NCBI RefSeq assembly: GCF_016793225.1
Contig: NZ_JAEUMN010000126.1
Span: 1 to 49,969 of the forward strand
Direction: 5' to 3'
DNA: 49,969 nucleotides
Origin: Phenylobacterium sp.
GTDB lineage: Bacteria > Pseudomonadota > Alphaproteobacteria > Caulobacterales > Caulobacteraceae
In this document: in pieces, positions 14,633 through 24,275 of the stretch
Numbering within the stretch: the first letter of the stretch is position 1
How the letters are laid out: each line of letters begins with the position of its first letter
Program-made: the position numbers and the translations under genes
The notes under the pieces: model-generated
The model's database searches: none
Told to the model about the DNA's origin: nothing
The model's input: the letters and a program-made list of their open reading frames with translations, nothing else

Positions 14633-15301
14633 TTGGAGCGACAGGAAGCCGGGACGCCGCCGGGCGGCGCAGCGATCCGCATCGCCATCGTCGAGGACGA
14701 CCCCGCGATGGCGGCCTGGCTCGCGGGCGTCATCGCGCCGGCCGAGGGCCTTCGGGTCGTCGCGACCGCCTCCACGGCGGCCGAGGGCGAAGCCCTTGTC
14801 GCCGCGGGCGGCTACGACGTCCTGCTGTGCGACCTGGGGCTCCCGGACGGGGACGGCATCGCGCTCATCCGCGGCAGCGCCCTTCGCCATCCGGGCGCGG
14901 ACGTCATGGTGGTCACCATGTTCGCCGAGCAGAGACGGGTGATCGACTGCATCCGGGCCGGCGCCCGCGGCTATCTCCTGAAGGACATGGAGCCGGAGGC
15001 CTGCGTCGCCGCCATCCGCGACGTGCGCCGCGGCGGTTCGCCCATCAGCCCCGCGATCGCCCGCCAGGTCCTGCGCCACATCCGCCCCGAGCCGCAGGCC
15101 GGCGACGCCACGCTGACCGACCGTGAGCGCGACGTCCTGAACATGCTCGCCCGCGGCTTCTCCAAGAAGGAATGCGCCGAGCTGCTGGGCCTGTCGGTCA
15201 ACACCGTGGGCACGCACGTGAAGAGCATCTACGTGAAGCTCGAGGTGAACTCGCGCGCGGAGGCCGTGTTCGAGGCCTCCAGCCAGGGAATCCTCGATTG
15301 A
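14633..15301 (+). CDS. NarL/FixJ-family response regulator
   Basis: A DNA-binding response regulator of about 222 residues. The receiver domain (about 15-135) has the acidic pocket IVEDD (Glu21-Asp23), phosphoacceptor Asp67 in LLCDLGLPDG and the conserved lysine in YLLKDME. The LuxR-type helix-turn-helix (about 155-215) reads LTDRERDVLNMLARGFSKKECAELLG then SVNTVGTHVKSIYVKL. The start is uncertain: no ATG or GTG fits, and the TTG at 14633 with AGGGGGG upstream is the best choice. It overlaps the histidine kinase gene by TTGA. It likely binds the repeated dyad next to the PEP-CTERM genes (inference). Confidence 0.9.
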   Translation: MERQEAGTPPGGAAIRIAIVEDDPAMAAWLAGVIAPAEGLRVVATASTAAEGEALVAAGGYDVLLCDLGLPDGDGIALIRGSALRHPGADVMVVTMFAEQRRVIDCIRAGARGYLLKDMEPEACVAAIRDVRRGGSPISPAIARQVLRHIRPEPQAGDATLTDRERDVLNMLARGFSKKECAELLGLSVNTVGTHVKSIYVKLEVNSRAEAVFEASSQGILD

Positions 15302-17178
15302 CCATCGCCGGGTGGTTCCCATGGCCGCTCAGGCTCTGGCTGGGCTGCCTGCTGGCGTTGACGCTCGGCGCGGCGGTGGCGTCGGCCCGGGCCGGGGACG
15401 GCCTCGTGGTGCGCGAGGCCGAGTTCGCCGTCTCCGAGAGCGACACCCCGCCGGCGTCGGGCTGGACGCGGCGTCCCCTGCCCCAGCTCTCGCTGGAGGA
15501 GGAAGCCCGCGCGCGGAAGCACCACAGGATCACGGTGTGGGTGCGGGCCCGGTTCGATATGGACCAGCTGGGGAGCGGCCCGCACGCGCTCTACACCGAG
15601 GACATCGCCGAGCGCTACGTCGCCTACCTGAACGGCGTCGAAGTCTATCGCACCTACGCGGGCAAGGACGACCGCGTCATCGGCTGGAACCGCCCGGTCC
15701 TCGTGCCGCTGCCGGCCCAGGCGCTGCGGGCGGGTCCGAACGAGCTGCTCCTGCGGGTCGACTCGGCGCTGGACTGGTTCCTGGTGGTGGGCGACATCCG
15801 CCTCGCGCCCCTGGCCGAGCTGCGCCCGCTCCACGCGCGCCAGACCCTGTGGCGGGTCAAGGGCGCCGAGATCGCCAACTACATCGTCCTGGCGCTCACC
15901 GCCGTCACCTTTCTCCTGTGGCTGTCACGCCGGCGCCAGGAGCCCGAGCTCGCCTGGCTGGCCGCGCTCGGCATCGCCTACTTCATTCGCGGCACGGTGT
16001 TCTTCTTCGAGCGGGCGCCCTTCGATCCGCTGCTCTTCGGCCTGCTCTCGCAGACGATGATCTTCTTCCTGACGCCGCTCGGCTTCGGGTTCGTCGGCGA
16101 GTATTTCAAGGTCCCGCACCGCGAGCGCTGGAACGTGCTGTGGTTCGCCCTGGGCGCCGCCAACGCCATCGCGTCCGTCGTCCTCACCGCCCTGGGGCAT
16201 GAGGGACGGATCTGCACCGCCATCGTCCTGGCCACCGGGGCCGTCAGCATCGGCGTGCTCGTGCGGGCGCCCTGGCGGGGCGACGCCTTCGCGCGCGTCC
16301 TGCTCCTCACGATCATGGCGGCGACGCTCGCCGTGGGCGTGCACGACCTGGGACGGCAGGACCACCTGCTCTGGTGGGACGGCGCCGGCTTCTATCTCCA
16401 GCCCTACAACGCCTTCGCCATCCTGGCCGCGTTCTTCTTCGTCGTCGGCCGCCGCTTCGTCTCGGCCGTCCGCACGGTGGAGTCGCTCAACGCCTCGCTT
16501 GAGGGCCGCATCGCCGCGGCGCGGGCCGACCTGGCCGCCAGCGAGGCCGCCCGCCGCCGGCTCGAGGTGGAGCGCGCCCTGGAAAGCGAACGCGAGCGCC
16601 TGATGCGCGAGGTGCACGACGGCATCGGCTCCAGCCTTGTGACCGCCCTCGCGGTGGCGCGGAAGCAGAAGCATCCTGCCGAGACGATAGACCTGCTGCG
16701 GCGGGCCGTGGCCGACCTGAAGCTCACCGTGGATTCCCTGGACCCGCTGGGCGGCGACATTCTCGCCCTGCTCGGGAACCTGCGGCACCGTTGGGAGCCC
16801 GACCTCGGGCGCGCGGGCCTCGTCGTGCGCTGGGATGTCGGCGATTGCCCTTCGATCGGGTGGCTGGACTCGGCGAACGCCCTGCAGTTCCTGCGGCTGG
16901 TCCAGGAGGCGGTGGCCAATGCGCTCGCCCACTCGGCCGCCAAGGTGCTCGTCTTCGCCTGCGCGCCCGAGACGCGCGAGGGCCGCCCGGGCGTCCGCGT
17001 CGCGATCACCGACAACGGCAGGGGCTTCGTCCGCGACGGCGAGCCGGGGTCGGGCAAGGGGCTGAGGACCATGGCCGCGCGCGCCGAGACGATCGGCGCC
17101 GTCTTCGCCTGCGCCAGCGCGCCCGGGCGCGGGACGACGGTGGAGGTCTGGCTGCCCGTGGATCGCCGCCGCGCCTGA
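15298..17178 (+). CDS. NarL-type sensor histidine kinase with 7TM-like sensor
   Basis: A 626-residue membrane kinase. Signal anchor about 10-30; a periplasmic beta-rich sensor domain (about 35-180, with YVAYLNGVEVYRT, N-E-L-L-L-R-V-D) recalls carbohydrate-binding 7TMR-DISM extracellular domains. Seven hydrophobic segments follow (about 190-385), then a coiled coil (about 390-430), a HisKA_3 box with His440 in MREVHDGIGSSL, and an HATPase domain with QEAVANALAHS (N box), DNGRGF and GKGLRTMAARA. It would phosphorylate the preceding response regulator, with which it overlaps (TTG start sharing TTGA). The sensor fold suggests an envelope or sugar ligand, by inference. Confidence 0.9.
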   Translation: MTIAGWFPWPLRLWLGCLLALTLGAAVASARAGDGLVVREAEFAVSESDTPPASGWTRRPLPQLSLEEEARARKHHRITVWVRARFDMDQLGSGPHALYTEDIAERYVAYLNGVEVYRTYAGKDDRVIGWNRPVLVPLPAQALRAGPNELLLRVDSALDWFLVVGDIRLAPLAELRPLHARQTLWRVKGAEIANYIVLALTAVTFLLWLSRRRQEPELAWLAALGIAYFIRGTVFFFERAPFDPLLFGLLSQTMIFFLTPLGFGFVGEYFKVPHRERWNVLWFALGAANAIASVVLTALGHEGRICTAIVLATGAVSIGVLVRAPWRGDAFARVLLLTIMAATLAVGVHDLGRQDHLLWWDGAGFYLQPYNAFAILAAFFFVVGRRFVSAVRTVESLNASLEGRIAAARADLAASEAARRRLEVERALESERERLMREVHDGIGSSLVTALAVARKQKHPAETIDLLRRAVADLKLTVDSLDPLGGDILALLGNLRHRWEPDLGRAGLVVRWDVGDCPSIGWLDSANALQFLRLVQEAVANALAHSAAKVLVFACAPETREGRPGVRVAITDNGRGFVRDGEPGSGKGLRTMAARAETIGAVFACASAPGRGTTVEVWLPVDRRRA

Positions 17179-17191
17179 GCCGCCCCGGGCC

Positions 17192-17647
17192 TTACCCGCG
17201 GCCGCGGTAGGGCGCGACGCCCTGGTCCGGGAGCCACAAGCCCTCAGGCGCCGGGCCGGTCTGCCAGAAGACGTCGATCGGGATGCCGCCGCGCGGGTAC
17301 CAGTACCCCCCGATCCTCAGCCACTGCGGCGACAGCTCGCGCACCAGCCGCTGGCCGATCGCGACCGTGCAGTCCTCGTGGAACGCCCCATGGTTGCGGA
17401 ACGACCCCAGGTAGAGCTTCAGCGACTTCGACTCCACCAGCCAGTCGCCCGGCGCGTAGTCGATCACCAGGTGCGCGAAGTCCGGTTGCCCCGTCACCGG
17501 GCAGAGCGACGTGAACTCCGGCGCCGTGAAGCGCACCAGATAGGTCGTCCCGGCATGCGGATTGGGCACGCGCTCGAGGACCGCCGCCTCGGGGCTCTCG
17601 AACCCCCGCGCCTCCCGCCCGAGCTGCGTGAGATGGGTCTCTTCCAT
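17192..17647 (-). CDS. queF: NADPH-dependent 7-cyano-7-deazaguanine reductase
   Basis: QueF reduces preQ0 to preQ1 in queuosine synthesis. The 151-residue protein is the short unimodular type. The nucleophilic cysteine is in [13 protein letters not shown], followed by the catalytic aspartate in the same motif (PDF). The QueF motif [20 protein letters not shown] is complete. Convergent with the histidine kinase gene and divergent from the SDR gene downstream; no other queuosine gene is in view. Confidence 0.96.
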   Translation of the reverse strand: MEETHLTQLGREARGFESPEAAVLERVPNPHAGTTYLVRFTAPEFTSLCPVTGQPDFAHLVIDYAPGDWLVESKSLKLYLGSFRNHGAFHEDCTVAIGQRLVRELSPQWLRIGGYWYPRGGIPIDVFWQTGPAPEGLWLPDQGVAPYRGRG

Positions 17648-17699
17648 GCGCGGCCTTTACCGGCTAGCACGGCCCCAAACAACAACGGGAGGACGCGCG

Positions 17700-18500
17700 A
17701 TGGCCCAGGGTGATTTTCACGACTTCGTGGTGGTGGTCACGGGCGCCTCCACCGGCCTCGGCCGCGCCGTCGCCGTCGAGGTCGCCTCCCGCGGCGCCAA
17801 GGCCGTGGTCATCAACTACGCGCGCAACCGGGACGACGCCGAGGAGACCGCCCGCCAGTGCCAGGCTCACGGCGCCGAGACCGTGCTGGTCCAGGGCGAC
17901 GTGGCGAACGACGACGACTGCCGCCGCATCGCCGCGGCCGCCGAGCCCTACGGCCGCATCGACGCGCTGTTCAACAACGCCGGCACGACGACGTTCAACA
18001 ATCACGCGAACCTCGACGGCGTCTCCGCCGACGACTTCCTGAAGCTCTACGGCGTCAACGTCATCGGCCCCTACCAGATGGTCCGCGCCTGCCGCACGCT
18101 GCTGGAGGCCGGCGAGCGCCCGGGCGCGGTGGTGATGACCGCCTCCATCGCCGGCGTCACCGGCATCGGCTCGTCGGTGCCCTACGCGGCCTCGAAGGGC
18201 GCGCTCAACACCATGACCCTGTCGCTGGCCCGCGCGCTGGCGCCCAAGATCCGCGTCAACGCCGTCTGCCCCGGCTTCATCGACACCCCGTGGTTCGGCA
18301 AGGGCGTCGGCGAAGCGGCCGCCGCTCGGGTCCGGGAGAACGCCGCGGCGGGCACCCCGCTGAAGGCCGCCTCCACCGCCGAGGACATCGCCGTCTCCGC
18401 CGTCTTCCTGGCCTCGCCGCACTCGCGTCACGTCACCGGCGAGACGCTCCTCGTGGACGCCGGCTCGCACCTGGGATTCGCCCCGCTCGTGGCCCGCTGA
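17700..18500 (+). CDS. Short-chain dehydrogenase/reductase
   Basis: A 266-residue classical SDR with TGASTGLG near residue 14, NNAG, the catalytic serine in MTASIAG, YAASKGA (Tyr-x3-Lys), a VCPGFIDTP loop and the C-terminal VTGETLLVDAG typical of FabG/glucose-dehydrogenase-like members. Substrate unknown. The start is fixed by GGGAGGA 7 bases before ATG. It is divergent from queF with a 52-base gap. Confidence 0.88.
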   Translation: MAQGDFHDFVVVVTGASTGLGRAVAVEVASRGAKAVVINYARNRDDAEETARQCQAHGAETVLVQGDVANDDDCRRIAAAAEPYGRIDALFNNAGTTTFNNHANLDGVSADDFLKLYGVNVIGPYQMVRACRTLLEAGERPGAVVMTASIAGVTGIGSSVPYAASKGALNTMTLSLARALAPKIRVNAVCPGFIDTPWFGKGVGEAAAARVRENAAAGTPLKAASTAEDIAVSAVFLASPHSRHVTGETLLVDAGSHLGFAPLVAR

Positions 18501-18507
18501 TCCGCCC

Positions 18508-18530
18508 CGGCGCCCATTTTTCAGGCGCCG
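18508..18530. terminator. Weak hairpin after the SDR gene
   Basis: CGGCGCC - 9 bases - GGCGCCG, 7-base stem, just past the SDR stop. No T-tract follows on the + strand, so only a weak terminator candidate. Confidence 0.3.
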
Positions 18531-18670
18531 CGCGCTCAGCCTGATTAATCGTTCGTCAGCGGACTCGTGGCTTCGCTGGACCGGCCCCCCCGCGTTGATC
18601 TGAGGCGTTCGCCGCCGACCATGGCGCGGCGTGCCGGTCACGGCCGGGTGCATCAAGAGGGGATAGACAA

Positions 18671-19375
18671 ATGAGAACGCTCAAACTCGCGCTGGCGGCA
18701 GCCGCCGCCTCGCTTTGCTTTGCCGGCGCGGCCGCCGCCCAGGAGGACAGCTCCGGCCCGTCCTTCTCGTTCAACATCGGCGCGTCGACCGACTACGTGT
18801 TCCGCGGCTTCAGCCAGACCGACGAGGATCCGCAGGTGTTCGGCGGCGTCGACGCCACCCTGGGCATCGGATACGCCGGCGTGTGGGTGTCCAACGTGGA
18901 CTTCCTGGACTCCACGGACGCCGAGTTCGACATCTACGCGGGCGTGAAGCCCACCGTCGGCGCGGTCACCTTCGACCTGGGCGTGATCTACTACGGCTAC
19001 ATCGACAAGGGCGCGTCGAACTACGACTACTGGGAGTTCAAGGCCGCCGCCTCGGTGCCGGCCGGCCCGGCGACCCTGGGCGTGGCGACCTACTATTCGC
19101 CGAACTTCTTCGGCGCCGCGGACGACGCGTTCTACTACGAGGCCAACGCGGCGGTGACGATCCCGGAGACCAAGTTCTCGGTGAGCGGCGCCATCGGCCG
19201 TCAGGAGCAGGACGGCGGCCTCGACTATACGACCTGGAACGTGGGCGTCGGCTTCGCGCTGACCGACAACGTGGGCTTCGACGTCCGCTACTTCGACACG
19301 GACGCCTCCAACGCCGCCGACCCGCTCGGCTACGGCGACTCCCGGGTGGTCGGGGCGATCAAGCTCGTCTGGTGA
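18671..19375 (+). CDS. TorF-family outer-membrane porin
   Basis: A 234-residue outer-membrane beta-barrel with a signal peptide (about 1-23, cut after AAAAQ or AAA). The first strand, FNIGASTDYVFRGFSQTDEDP, is the hallmark of the TorF putative-porin family. Alternating aromatic strands (GVIYYGYID, YYSPNFFG, FYYEANAAV, VRYFDTD) run to the terminal ...GAIKLVW; the final aromatic residue is the outer-membrane assembly signal. It is monocistronic, with its own upstream region (about 170 bases) and a hairpin terminator right after. Substrate unknown. Confidence 0.92.
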   Translation: MRTLKLALAAAAASLCFAGAAAAQEDSSGPSFSFNIGASTDYVFRGFSQTDEDPQVFGGVDATLGIGYAGVWVSNVDFLDSTDAEFDIYAGVKPTVGAVTFDLGVIYYGYIDKGASNYDYWEFKAAASVPAGPATLGVATYYSPNFFGAADDAFYYEANAAVTIPETKFSVSGAIGRQEQDGGLDYTTWNVGVGFALTDNVGFDVRYFDTDASNAADPLGYGDSRVVGAIKLVW

Positions 19376-19398
19376 CCGCTCGCGCGATTCGCGCAGGG

Positions 19399-19427
19399 GA
19401 GCCGCCGCCTGACCGCGGCGGCTCTTT
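19399..19427 (+). terminator. Rho-independent terminator of the porin gene
   Basis: Perfect 10-base stem GAGCCGCCGC / GCGGCGGCTC with a 6-base loop, followed by TTT, 24 bases after the porin stop. Confidence 0.8.
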
Positions 19428-19610
19428 CGTATCCGGCGAGGCCGTTCCGGGTTGCCTCCGGAGGCCGCAATACCTAGGTTCCGCCGCCCTGGCGGGCCGC
19501 GCCGGCCGAGCGGGCTGGCGCCTTGGCGCTTCCACGGCTTGTTTTGACTGACGGACCGCCTGCACCGCCCTATGGTCGGGAATCGACAGGACGTCAGCGG
19601 AGTTCGGCGC

Positions 19611-21542
19611 ATGGAGCGGATGACCGTTCGGGCCCAGACCGTCGTCTTCGACATGCTGCTCGCGGCTGTCGCCTTCTCCGTGGCCTTCTTCGTCGCGCCG
19701 ACGCAGCCCGAGCTGGGCTTCGGTCAGGCGGGCGCCATGTCCTTCTTCCAGCTCGCCGCCCTCTATGCGGCCATCGCCGGCGTCTTCAGCCTCGCGTTCC
19801 GGCGCGAGCTTTCGCCCTGGCGCTACGTGTCCATCCCGGATGCGCTGGTGCTCACGCGCAGCGCGGTGCTCACCGTGGGCGTCTTCCTGCTCGCCTGCTT
19901 CGTCCTCGACCGCGCCGAAGGGCTGCCGCGTTCCACGCTGGTGATGGCGCCCCTGTTCCAGATGGTCAGCGCCATGGGCGTGCGGATCCTGCGCCGCGCG
20001 CTGCACGAGCACGCCCTCGAGAGCTTCTCCCCGCTCAAGACCGCCACCGACCGCCTCGCCCAGGCCCCGTCCCTGCTGCTGATCGGTCCGCCGTCGCTCG
20101 CGGACACCTATCTGCGGGACGTCGCCCGCAGCAACGACCGCGCCTACACGCCGGTCGGAATCATCGGCACCGATCGCCGCGACGTGGGCGCACAGGTGCG
20201 CGGGGTCTGCATCCTGGAAGCCATCGATCGCCTGGACGCCGCGCTGGCCGACCTGCGGCGCTGGAACCGCTACCCGCGCGCGATCCTGTTCCTCGAAGAG
20301 CCGGCCAAGCTCAAGGGCCTCACCGCCGATGTCCTGGGCCGCCTCAAGACCGACGGCATCCGCCTGCTGCGGCTGCCCTCGATCGTCGAGCTGAGCCACC
20401 ACGAGGGGCTGACCCTCCTTCCGGTGCGCGACATCAACATCGAGGAGCTGCTGGCGCGCGACCCCATCGAGCTCGACCGGGGGGCCATCGGCCGCCTGAT
20501 CCAGGGCCGCCGCGTTCTCGTGACCGGCGCCGGCGGATCCATCGGCGCGGAGCTTTGCCGCCAGGTGGCCAGCTTCGGCTGCGGCCACCTCACGGTGCTC
20601 GACTTCTCGGAGACGGCCCTCTTCGAGATCGAGCGCGAGATGCGCGAGACCTATCCGCACATCTCCACCAAGGCCGTTCTCTGCGACGTCCGCCACGCCA
20701 AGCGCCTGGCCAACGTGTTCGTCCAGGAGCGGCCGCACCTCGTCTTCCACGCCGCGGCGCTGAAGCACGTGTCCATGGTCGAGCGGCATCCCGCCGAGGG
20801 CCTGCTCACGAACGTCGTCGGCACCTGGAACGTGTGCGAGGCCGCCAAGGCCGCCGGGGCCGGCCAGATGGTGCTGATCTCCACCGACAAGGCCGTCGAC
20901 CCCACGAACGTCATGGGCGCCACCAAGCGGCTCGCCGAAGCGGTCATCCAGGCCCAGCAGACCACCAACGACGGCGGCACGCGCTTCTCCGCGGTCCGCT
21001 TCGGCAACGTCCTGGGGTCCTCGGGCTCGGTGGTGCCGATCTTCAAATCGCAGATCGAGCGCGGCGGTCCGGTGACTGTGACCCATCCCGAGATGACGCG
21101 CTTCTTCATGACCATCCCGGAGGCCGCCCAGCTGGTGCTGCACGCGACCGCGGCGTGCCACGAGGACGATCGCCGCGACTCGCGGCTCTTCCTGCTCGAG
21201 ATGGGCGACGCGGTGTCGATCCTCGACCTGGCCCGGCAGATGATCGCGCTCTCCGGGCGCAAGGACGTGGAGATCGAGATCACGGGGCTGCGTCCGGGCG
21301 AGAAGCTCACGGAAGCCCTGCTGGACGAGACCGAGACCTCCCTCCCCGCCGCCTCGAAGGTCCTGGAAGTGATCTCCGGCTCAGCGGTGCGCATGACGCC
21401 GGGCCACCTGGAGGATCTGGCCCAGGTCGCCCGCGACGGCGACACCGAGGCTGTGAGGCGCGCGCTGTTCGACCTGGTCGCCCAGGTGCGCGGCGAGGCG
21501 CCCGCGGCGCCGCCCAGCCTCCGCGTCGTCAAGGGCGGCTGA
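19611..21542 (+). CDS. Membrane nucleotide-sugar epimerase/dehydratase (FlaA1/WbpM/CapD type)
   Basis: A 643-residue enzyme of the long form: four or so N-terminal membrane segments (about 5-110), a CoA_binding_3-like Rossmann region (about 140-260) and a catalytic SDR domain (about 290-590). The SDR domain has GAGGSIGAELCRQ, HAAALKHV, ISTDKAV, S-T-D-K and RFGNVLGSSGSVVP. The SDR tyrosine position is occupied by Met in the STDKxxxPTNVMG-x-x-K run, which is the rule for the 4,6-dehydratases of this family. It converts a UDP-HexNAc to a 4-keto-6-deoxy sugar for surface glycans. Start: ATG at 19611 (MERMTVRAQ) after GCGGAG; an upstream ATG at 19572 is less likely. Confidence 0.92.
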   Translation: MERMTVRAQTVVFDMLLAAVAFSVAFFVAPTQPELGFGQAGAMSFFQLAALYAAIAGVFSLAFRRELSPWRYVSIPDALVLTRSAVLTVGVFLLACFVLDRAEGLPRSTLVMAPLFQMVSAMGVRILRRALHEHALESFSPLKTATDRLAQAPSLLLIGPPSLADTYLRDVARSNDRAYTPVGIIGTDRRDVGAQVRGVCILEAIDRLDAALADLRRWNRYPRAILFLEEPAKLKGLTADVLGRLKTDGIRLLRLPSIVELSHHEGLTLLPVRDINIEELLARDPIELDRGAIGRLIQGRRVLVTGAGGSIGAELCRQVASFGCGHLTVLDFSETALFEIEREMRETYPHISTKAVLCDVRHAKRLANVFVQERPHLVFHAAALKHVSMVERHPAEGLLTNVVGTWNVCEAAKAAGAGQMVLISTDKAVDPTNVMGATKRLAEAVIQAQQTTNDGGTRFSAVRFGNVLGSSGSVVPIFKSQIERGGPVTVTHPEMTRFFMTIPEAAQLVLHATAACHEDDRRDSRLFLLEMGDAVSILDLARQMIALSGRKDVEIEITGLRPGEKLTEALLDETETSLPAASKVLEVISGSAVRMTPGHLEDLAQVARDGDTEAVRRALFDLVAQVRGEAPAAPPSLRVVKGG

Positions 21543-21614
21543 CCCCACGGCCCGCGTCCCCCAAAAGGTCAGGGCTATCGCATACGGCCGATGGCCTTCG
21601 CGCCGCCGCACCTT

Positions 21615-21637
21615 CCTCTCCCGCAAAGCGGGAGAGG
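21615..21637. repeat. Short palindromic repeat
   Basis: CCTCTCCCGC-AAA-GCGGGAGAGG, a perfect 10-base stem. It is of the type found in many copies in Caulobacterales intergenic regions (from memory) and could end transcription in either direction. Confidence 0.6.
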
Positions 21638-21736
21638 GGTACCGCCCGCCGAAGAGCGGGTGGTGGAGAGGGCGAGCGGCAGCCACAGCGCCGAGAACGA
21701 CCGCCGGGCAGGGCTGCCGCCGCAGGCGCTCGATCG

Positions 21737-21816
21737 AACCGCAGAGGACGCAGAGACGCACGCAGAGAGCGCAGAGATCTCCGCGGCCTCCGCGCTCCTC
21801 TGCGATCTCTGCGGTT
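21737..21816. repeat. Long inverted repeat rich in CGCAGAG
   Basis: AACCGCAGAG... (21737) faces ...CTCTGCGGTT (21816): the outer 20 bases pair almost perfectly. Between them lie four irregular direct repeats of CGCAGAG(A). It looks like an intergenic mobile or structural repeat; no coding frame. Confidence 0.65.
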
Positions 21817-21982
21817 GAAGCCGGGCGGCTCCACCGCCCCTCACGCCCGGCGACTTCACAGCCCGCCCCGGACGTGATCCGGGGGGGACCGCCGAAGGCG
21901 GTGGAAGGGGGCTGCCCGCGGTGCTCAACACCCCTCCACCCTGCTGCGCAGGGAAGTCAGGGAGTCGGCGGCGCGCCCGCGG

Positions 21983-23839
21983 CTATTCGGCCGCGACGAC
22001 CCGTTCAGGCGACTTGGCGGCTTCCAGGCGCGAGACCAGCGCCTCGTACTCGTCCCACAACGCCTTGGGCGTCGCCTCGCCGAAGCGCTCGTAGAACGCC
22101 GGGATCAGCGCCGCCTCCTGACGCCAGATCGCGGGATCGACCGTCAGCAGCAGGTCGAGTTGCGCATCCGTCAGGCTGAGGCCGGACGTGTCCAGGCTGG
22201 CCTTGGCCGGCACGAGGCCGATGGGCGTCTTCACCGCTTCCGCCTTGCCGTCGAGCCGCTCGACGATCCACTTCAGCACGCGGCTGTTGTCCCCGTAGCC
22301 GGGCCAGACGAACTTGCCCCGCTCGTCCTTGCGGAACCAGTTGACGAAGAAGATCCGCGGCAGCTTCCCGGCGTCGGGCGCGGTCTCGCCCATCTTCAGC
22401 CAGTGGGCGAAGTAGTCGCCCATGTTGTAGCCGCAGAACGGCAGCATCGCGAACGGGTCGCGGCGCAGTTCGCCGATGGCGTTCTCGGCGGCCGCCGTGC
22501 CTTCCGAGGCCACGTTCGAGGCCATGAACACCCCGTGACGCCAGTCCAGCGCCTCGGTGACCAGCGGAACGGCCGACGCGCGGCGGCCGCCGAACAGGAT
22601 CGCGGAGATCGGCACCCCGGCGGGGTCTTCCCACTCGGGCGCGGCCACCGGGCATTGGGCGGCCGGAACCGTGAAGCGCGCGTTCGGGTGCGCCGCGGGC
22701 TCGTCGCTGTCGGGGGTCCAGTCGCGGCCCTTCCAGTCGATGAGGTGCGCGGGCGGGGTGTCGGTGAGGCCTTCCCACCAGACGTCGCCGTCGTCGGTCA
22801 GCGCCACGTTGGTGAAGATGGCGTTGCCCCACAGGGCGTCCACGGCGTTCTTGTTGGTGACCTCGCCCGTGCCGGGCGCGACGCCGAAGAACCCGGCCTC
22901 CGGGTTGATCGCGTACAGGCGGCCGTCGTCGCCGAAGCGCATCCAGCAGATGTCGTCGCCGATCGTCTCGGCCTTCCAGCCCTTCAGCGTGGGCTGCAGC
23001 ATGGCCATGTTGGTCTTGCCGCAGGCGCTCGGGAACGCTGCGGCGATGTACTTCACCGCGCCCTCGGGCGACGTCAGCTTCAGGATCAGCATGTGCTCGG
23101 CGAACCAGCCTTCGTCGCGCGCCATCACCGAGGCGATGCGCAGCGCGAAGCACTTCTTGCCCAGCAGCGCGTTGCCGCCGTAGCCCGAGCCGTACGACCA
23201 GATCTCCCGCGTCTCGGGGAAGTGGACGATGTACTTCACCTCGTTGCAGGGCCAGGCGACGTCCTTGACGCCGTCCACCAGCGGCATGCCGACCGTGTGC
23301 ACGCAGGGCACGAAGAAGCCGTCGTCTCCCAGCATGTCGAGGGCGCCCTTGCCCATCCGCGTCATGATCCGCATCGAAACCGCCACGTAGGCGGAATCGG
23401 TGATCTCGACGCCGATCTGGCTGATCCGCGAGCCGAGCGGGCCCATGCAGAAGGGCACGACGTACATGGTGCGGCCGCGCATCACGCCCCTGAAGAGGTC
23501 CTTCAGGTCCGAGCGCATCTCGCTGGGGTCGAGCCAGTTGTTGGTCGGGCCGGCGTCCTCCGGCTTCTCCGAGCAGATGAACGTGCGGCTCTCGACGCGC
23601 GCTACGTCGCGGGGATCCGAGGCGGCGTAGAAGGAGTTCGGCCGCTTGGCCGGGTTGAGGGGCTTCAGCGTCCCCGCGGCCACCAGCTCGGCGGTCAGGC
23701 GGTTCCACTCTTCCTCCGACCCGTCGCACCAGACCACGCGGTCCGGCTCCGCCAGGTCGGCGATCTCACGCACCCATTGCACAAGCTTGGCATGTTTGGT
23801 CGGCGCGGGTTCGAGTCCCGGCACGGTCCTAAGGCTCAT
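21983..23839 (-). CDS. pckG: Phosphoenolpyruvate carboxykinase (GTP)
   Basis: GTP-type PEPCK converting oxaloacetate and GTP to PEP, CO2 and GDP (gluconeogenesis). The 618-residue protein is full length. It has the substrate-binding KYIVHFPE region, the kinase P-loop [13 protein letters not shown] with its hyper-reactive cysteine, the metal-binding [13 protein letters not shown] and the [12 protein letters not shown] motif, and the lid and GTP-binding region [20 protein letters not shown]. The ATG chosen (MSLRTVPGL) follows GAGGAG; an upstream reading to 23896 adds a leader without family similarity. Divergent from the ECF sigma gene. Confidence 0.96.
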   Translation of the reverse strand: MSLRTVPGLEPAPTKHAKLVQWVREIADLAEPDRVVWCDGSEEEWNRLTAELVAAGTLKPLNPAKRPNSFYAASDPRDVARVESRTFICSEKPEDAGPTNNWLDPSEMRSDLKDLFRGVMRGRTMYVVPFCMGPLGSRISQIGVEITDSAYVAVSMRIMTRMGKGALDMLGDDGFFVPCVHTVGMPLVDGVKDVAWPCNEVKYIVHFPETREIWSYGSGYGGNALLGKKCFALRIASVMARDEGWFAEHMLILKLTSPEGAVKYIAAAFPSACGKTNMAMLQPTLKGWKAETIGDDICWMRFGDDGRLYAINPEAGFFGVAPGTGEVTNKNAVDALWGNAIFTNVALTDDGDVWWEGLTDTPPAHLIDWKGRDWTPDSDEPAAHPNARFTVPAAQCPVAAPEWEDPAGVPISAILFGGRRASAVPLVTEALDWRHGVFMASNVASEGTAAAENAIGELRRDPFAMLPFCGYNMGDYFAHWLKMGETAPDAGKLPRIFFVNWFRKDERGKFVWPGYGDNSRVLKWIVERLDGKAEAVKTPIGLVPAKASLDTSGLSLTDAQLDLLLTVDPAIWRQEAALIPAFYERFGEATPKALWDEYEALVSRLEAAKSPERVVAAE

Positions 23840-24275
23840 AGATCTGCTACTCCTCGAACCCAATTTGGCACAGGGGCGTCCCCAGCGCCCCCTCACCGCG
23901 AGCGATCCTCATAGAGGCTGTAACCCCGTCTGCATACCGCGGGCCAATCCGTCACCGGCGAAGCTCGCGCTATCGTGTGGATAGAATACGGAAATGGCGC
24001 CCGGTTGGCTCATGTTCCAGGCATGCCGTTGCGGCAGACCAGGGCGCATCGGCGAATCGGCTGCGAGAATTCCTGGGGCTGGACGTGCGGGCCGCTCCCC
24101 CGCGACCCGCACGCCATGACGCCGCTCCCCAAGCGCGGCGTGCCCATCGAGGCGCCGCGAACCTAAGTGACGTCGAAGGCTAGACGCCGCCGATCGCGCC
24201 CGCCCCCCAGTGAATTCGCCCGGCGTCCGCTGCGACGTTGGCGACAGCGCCGGATTGAGGCATTTCTGACACCGT
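23840..24275. other. Divergent intergenic region, no convincing gene
   Basis: About 435 bases between pckG and the ECF sigma gene. Short open frames (for example 23975-24166) show no family features and no ribosome site. It should hold the pckG promoter and the promoter of the sigma/FecR/TonB operon; I cannot place either reliably. Confidence 0.45.

Larger units (their letters stand above)
21543..21982. other. Repeat-rich, gene-free spacer
   Basis: About 440 bases between convergent genes. It holds two hairpins (listed separately), a CCGGACGTGATCCGGGG-type dyad near 21870, and other inverted stretches. Overlapping rightward and leftward open frames here are low-complexity and repeat-derived; none looks like a protein. 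Confidence 0.6.

Noticed and set aside
18508-18530. Hairpin considered as a firm terminator
   Set aside because: No T-tract follows; listed only as a weak candidate.
23975-24166. 63-codon frame between pckG and the sigma gene
   Set aside because: No ribosome site, no conserved pattern; composition like random intergenic frames.
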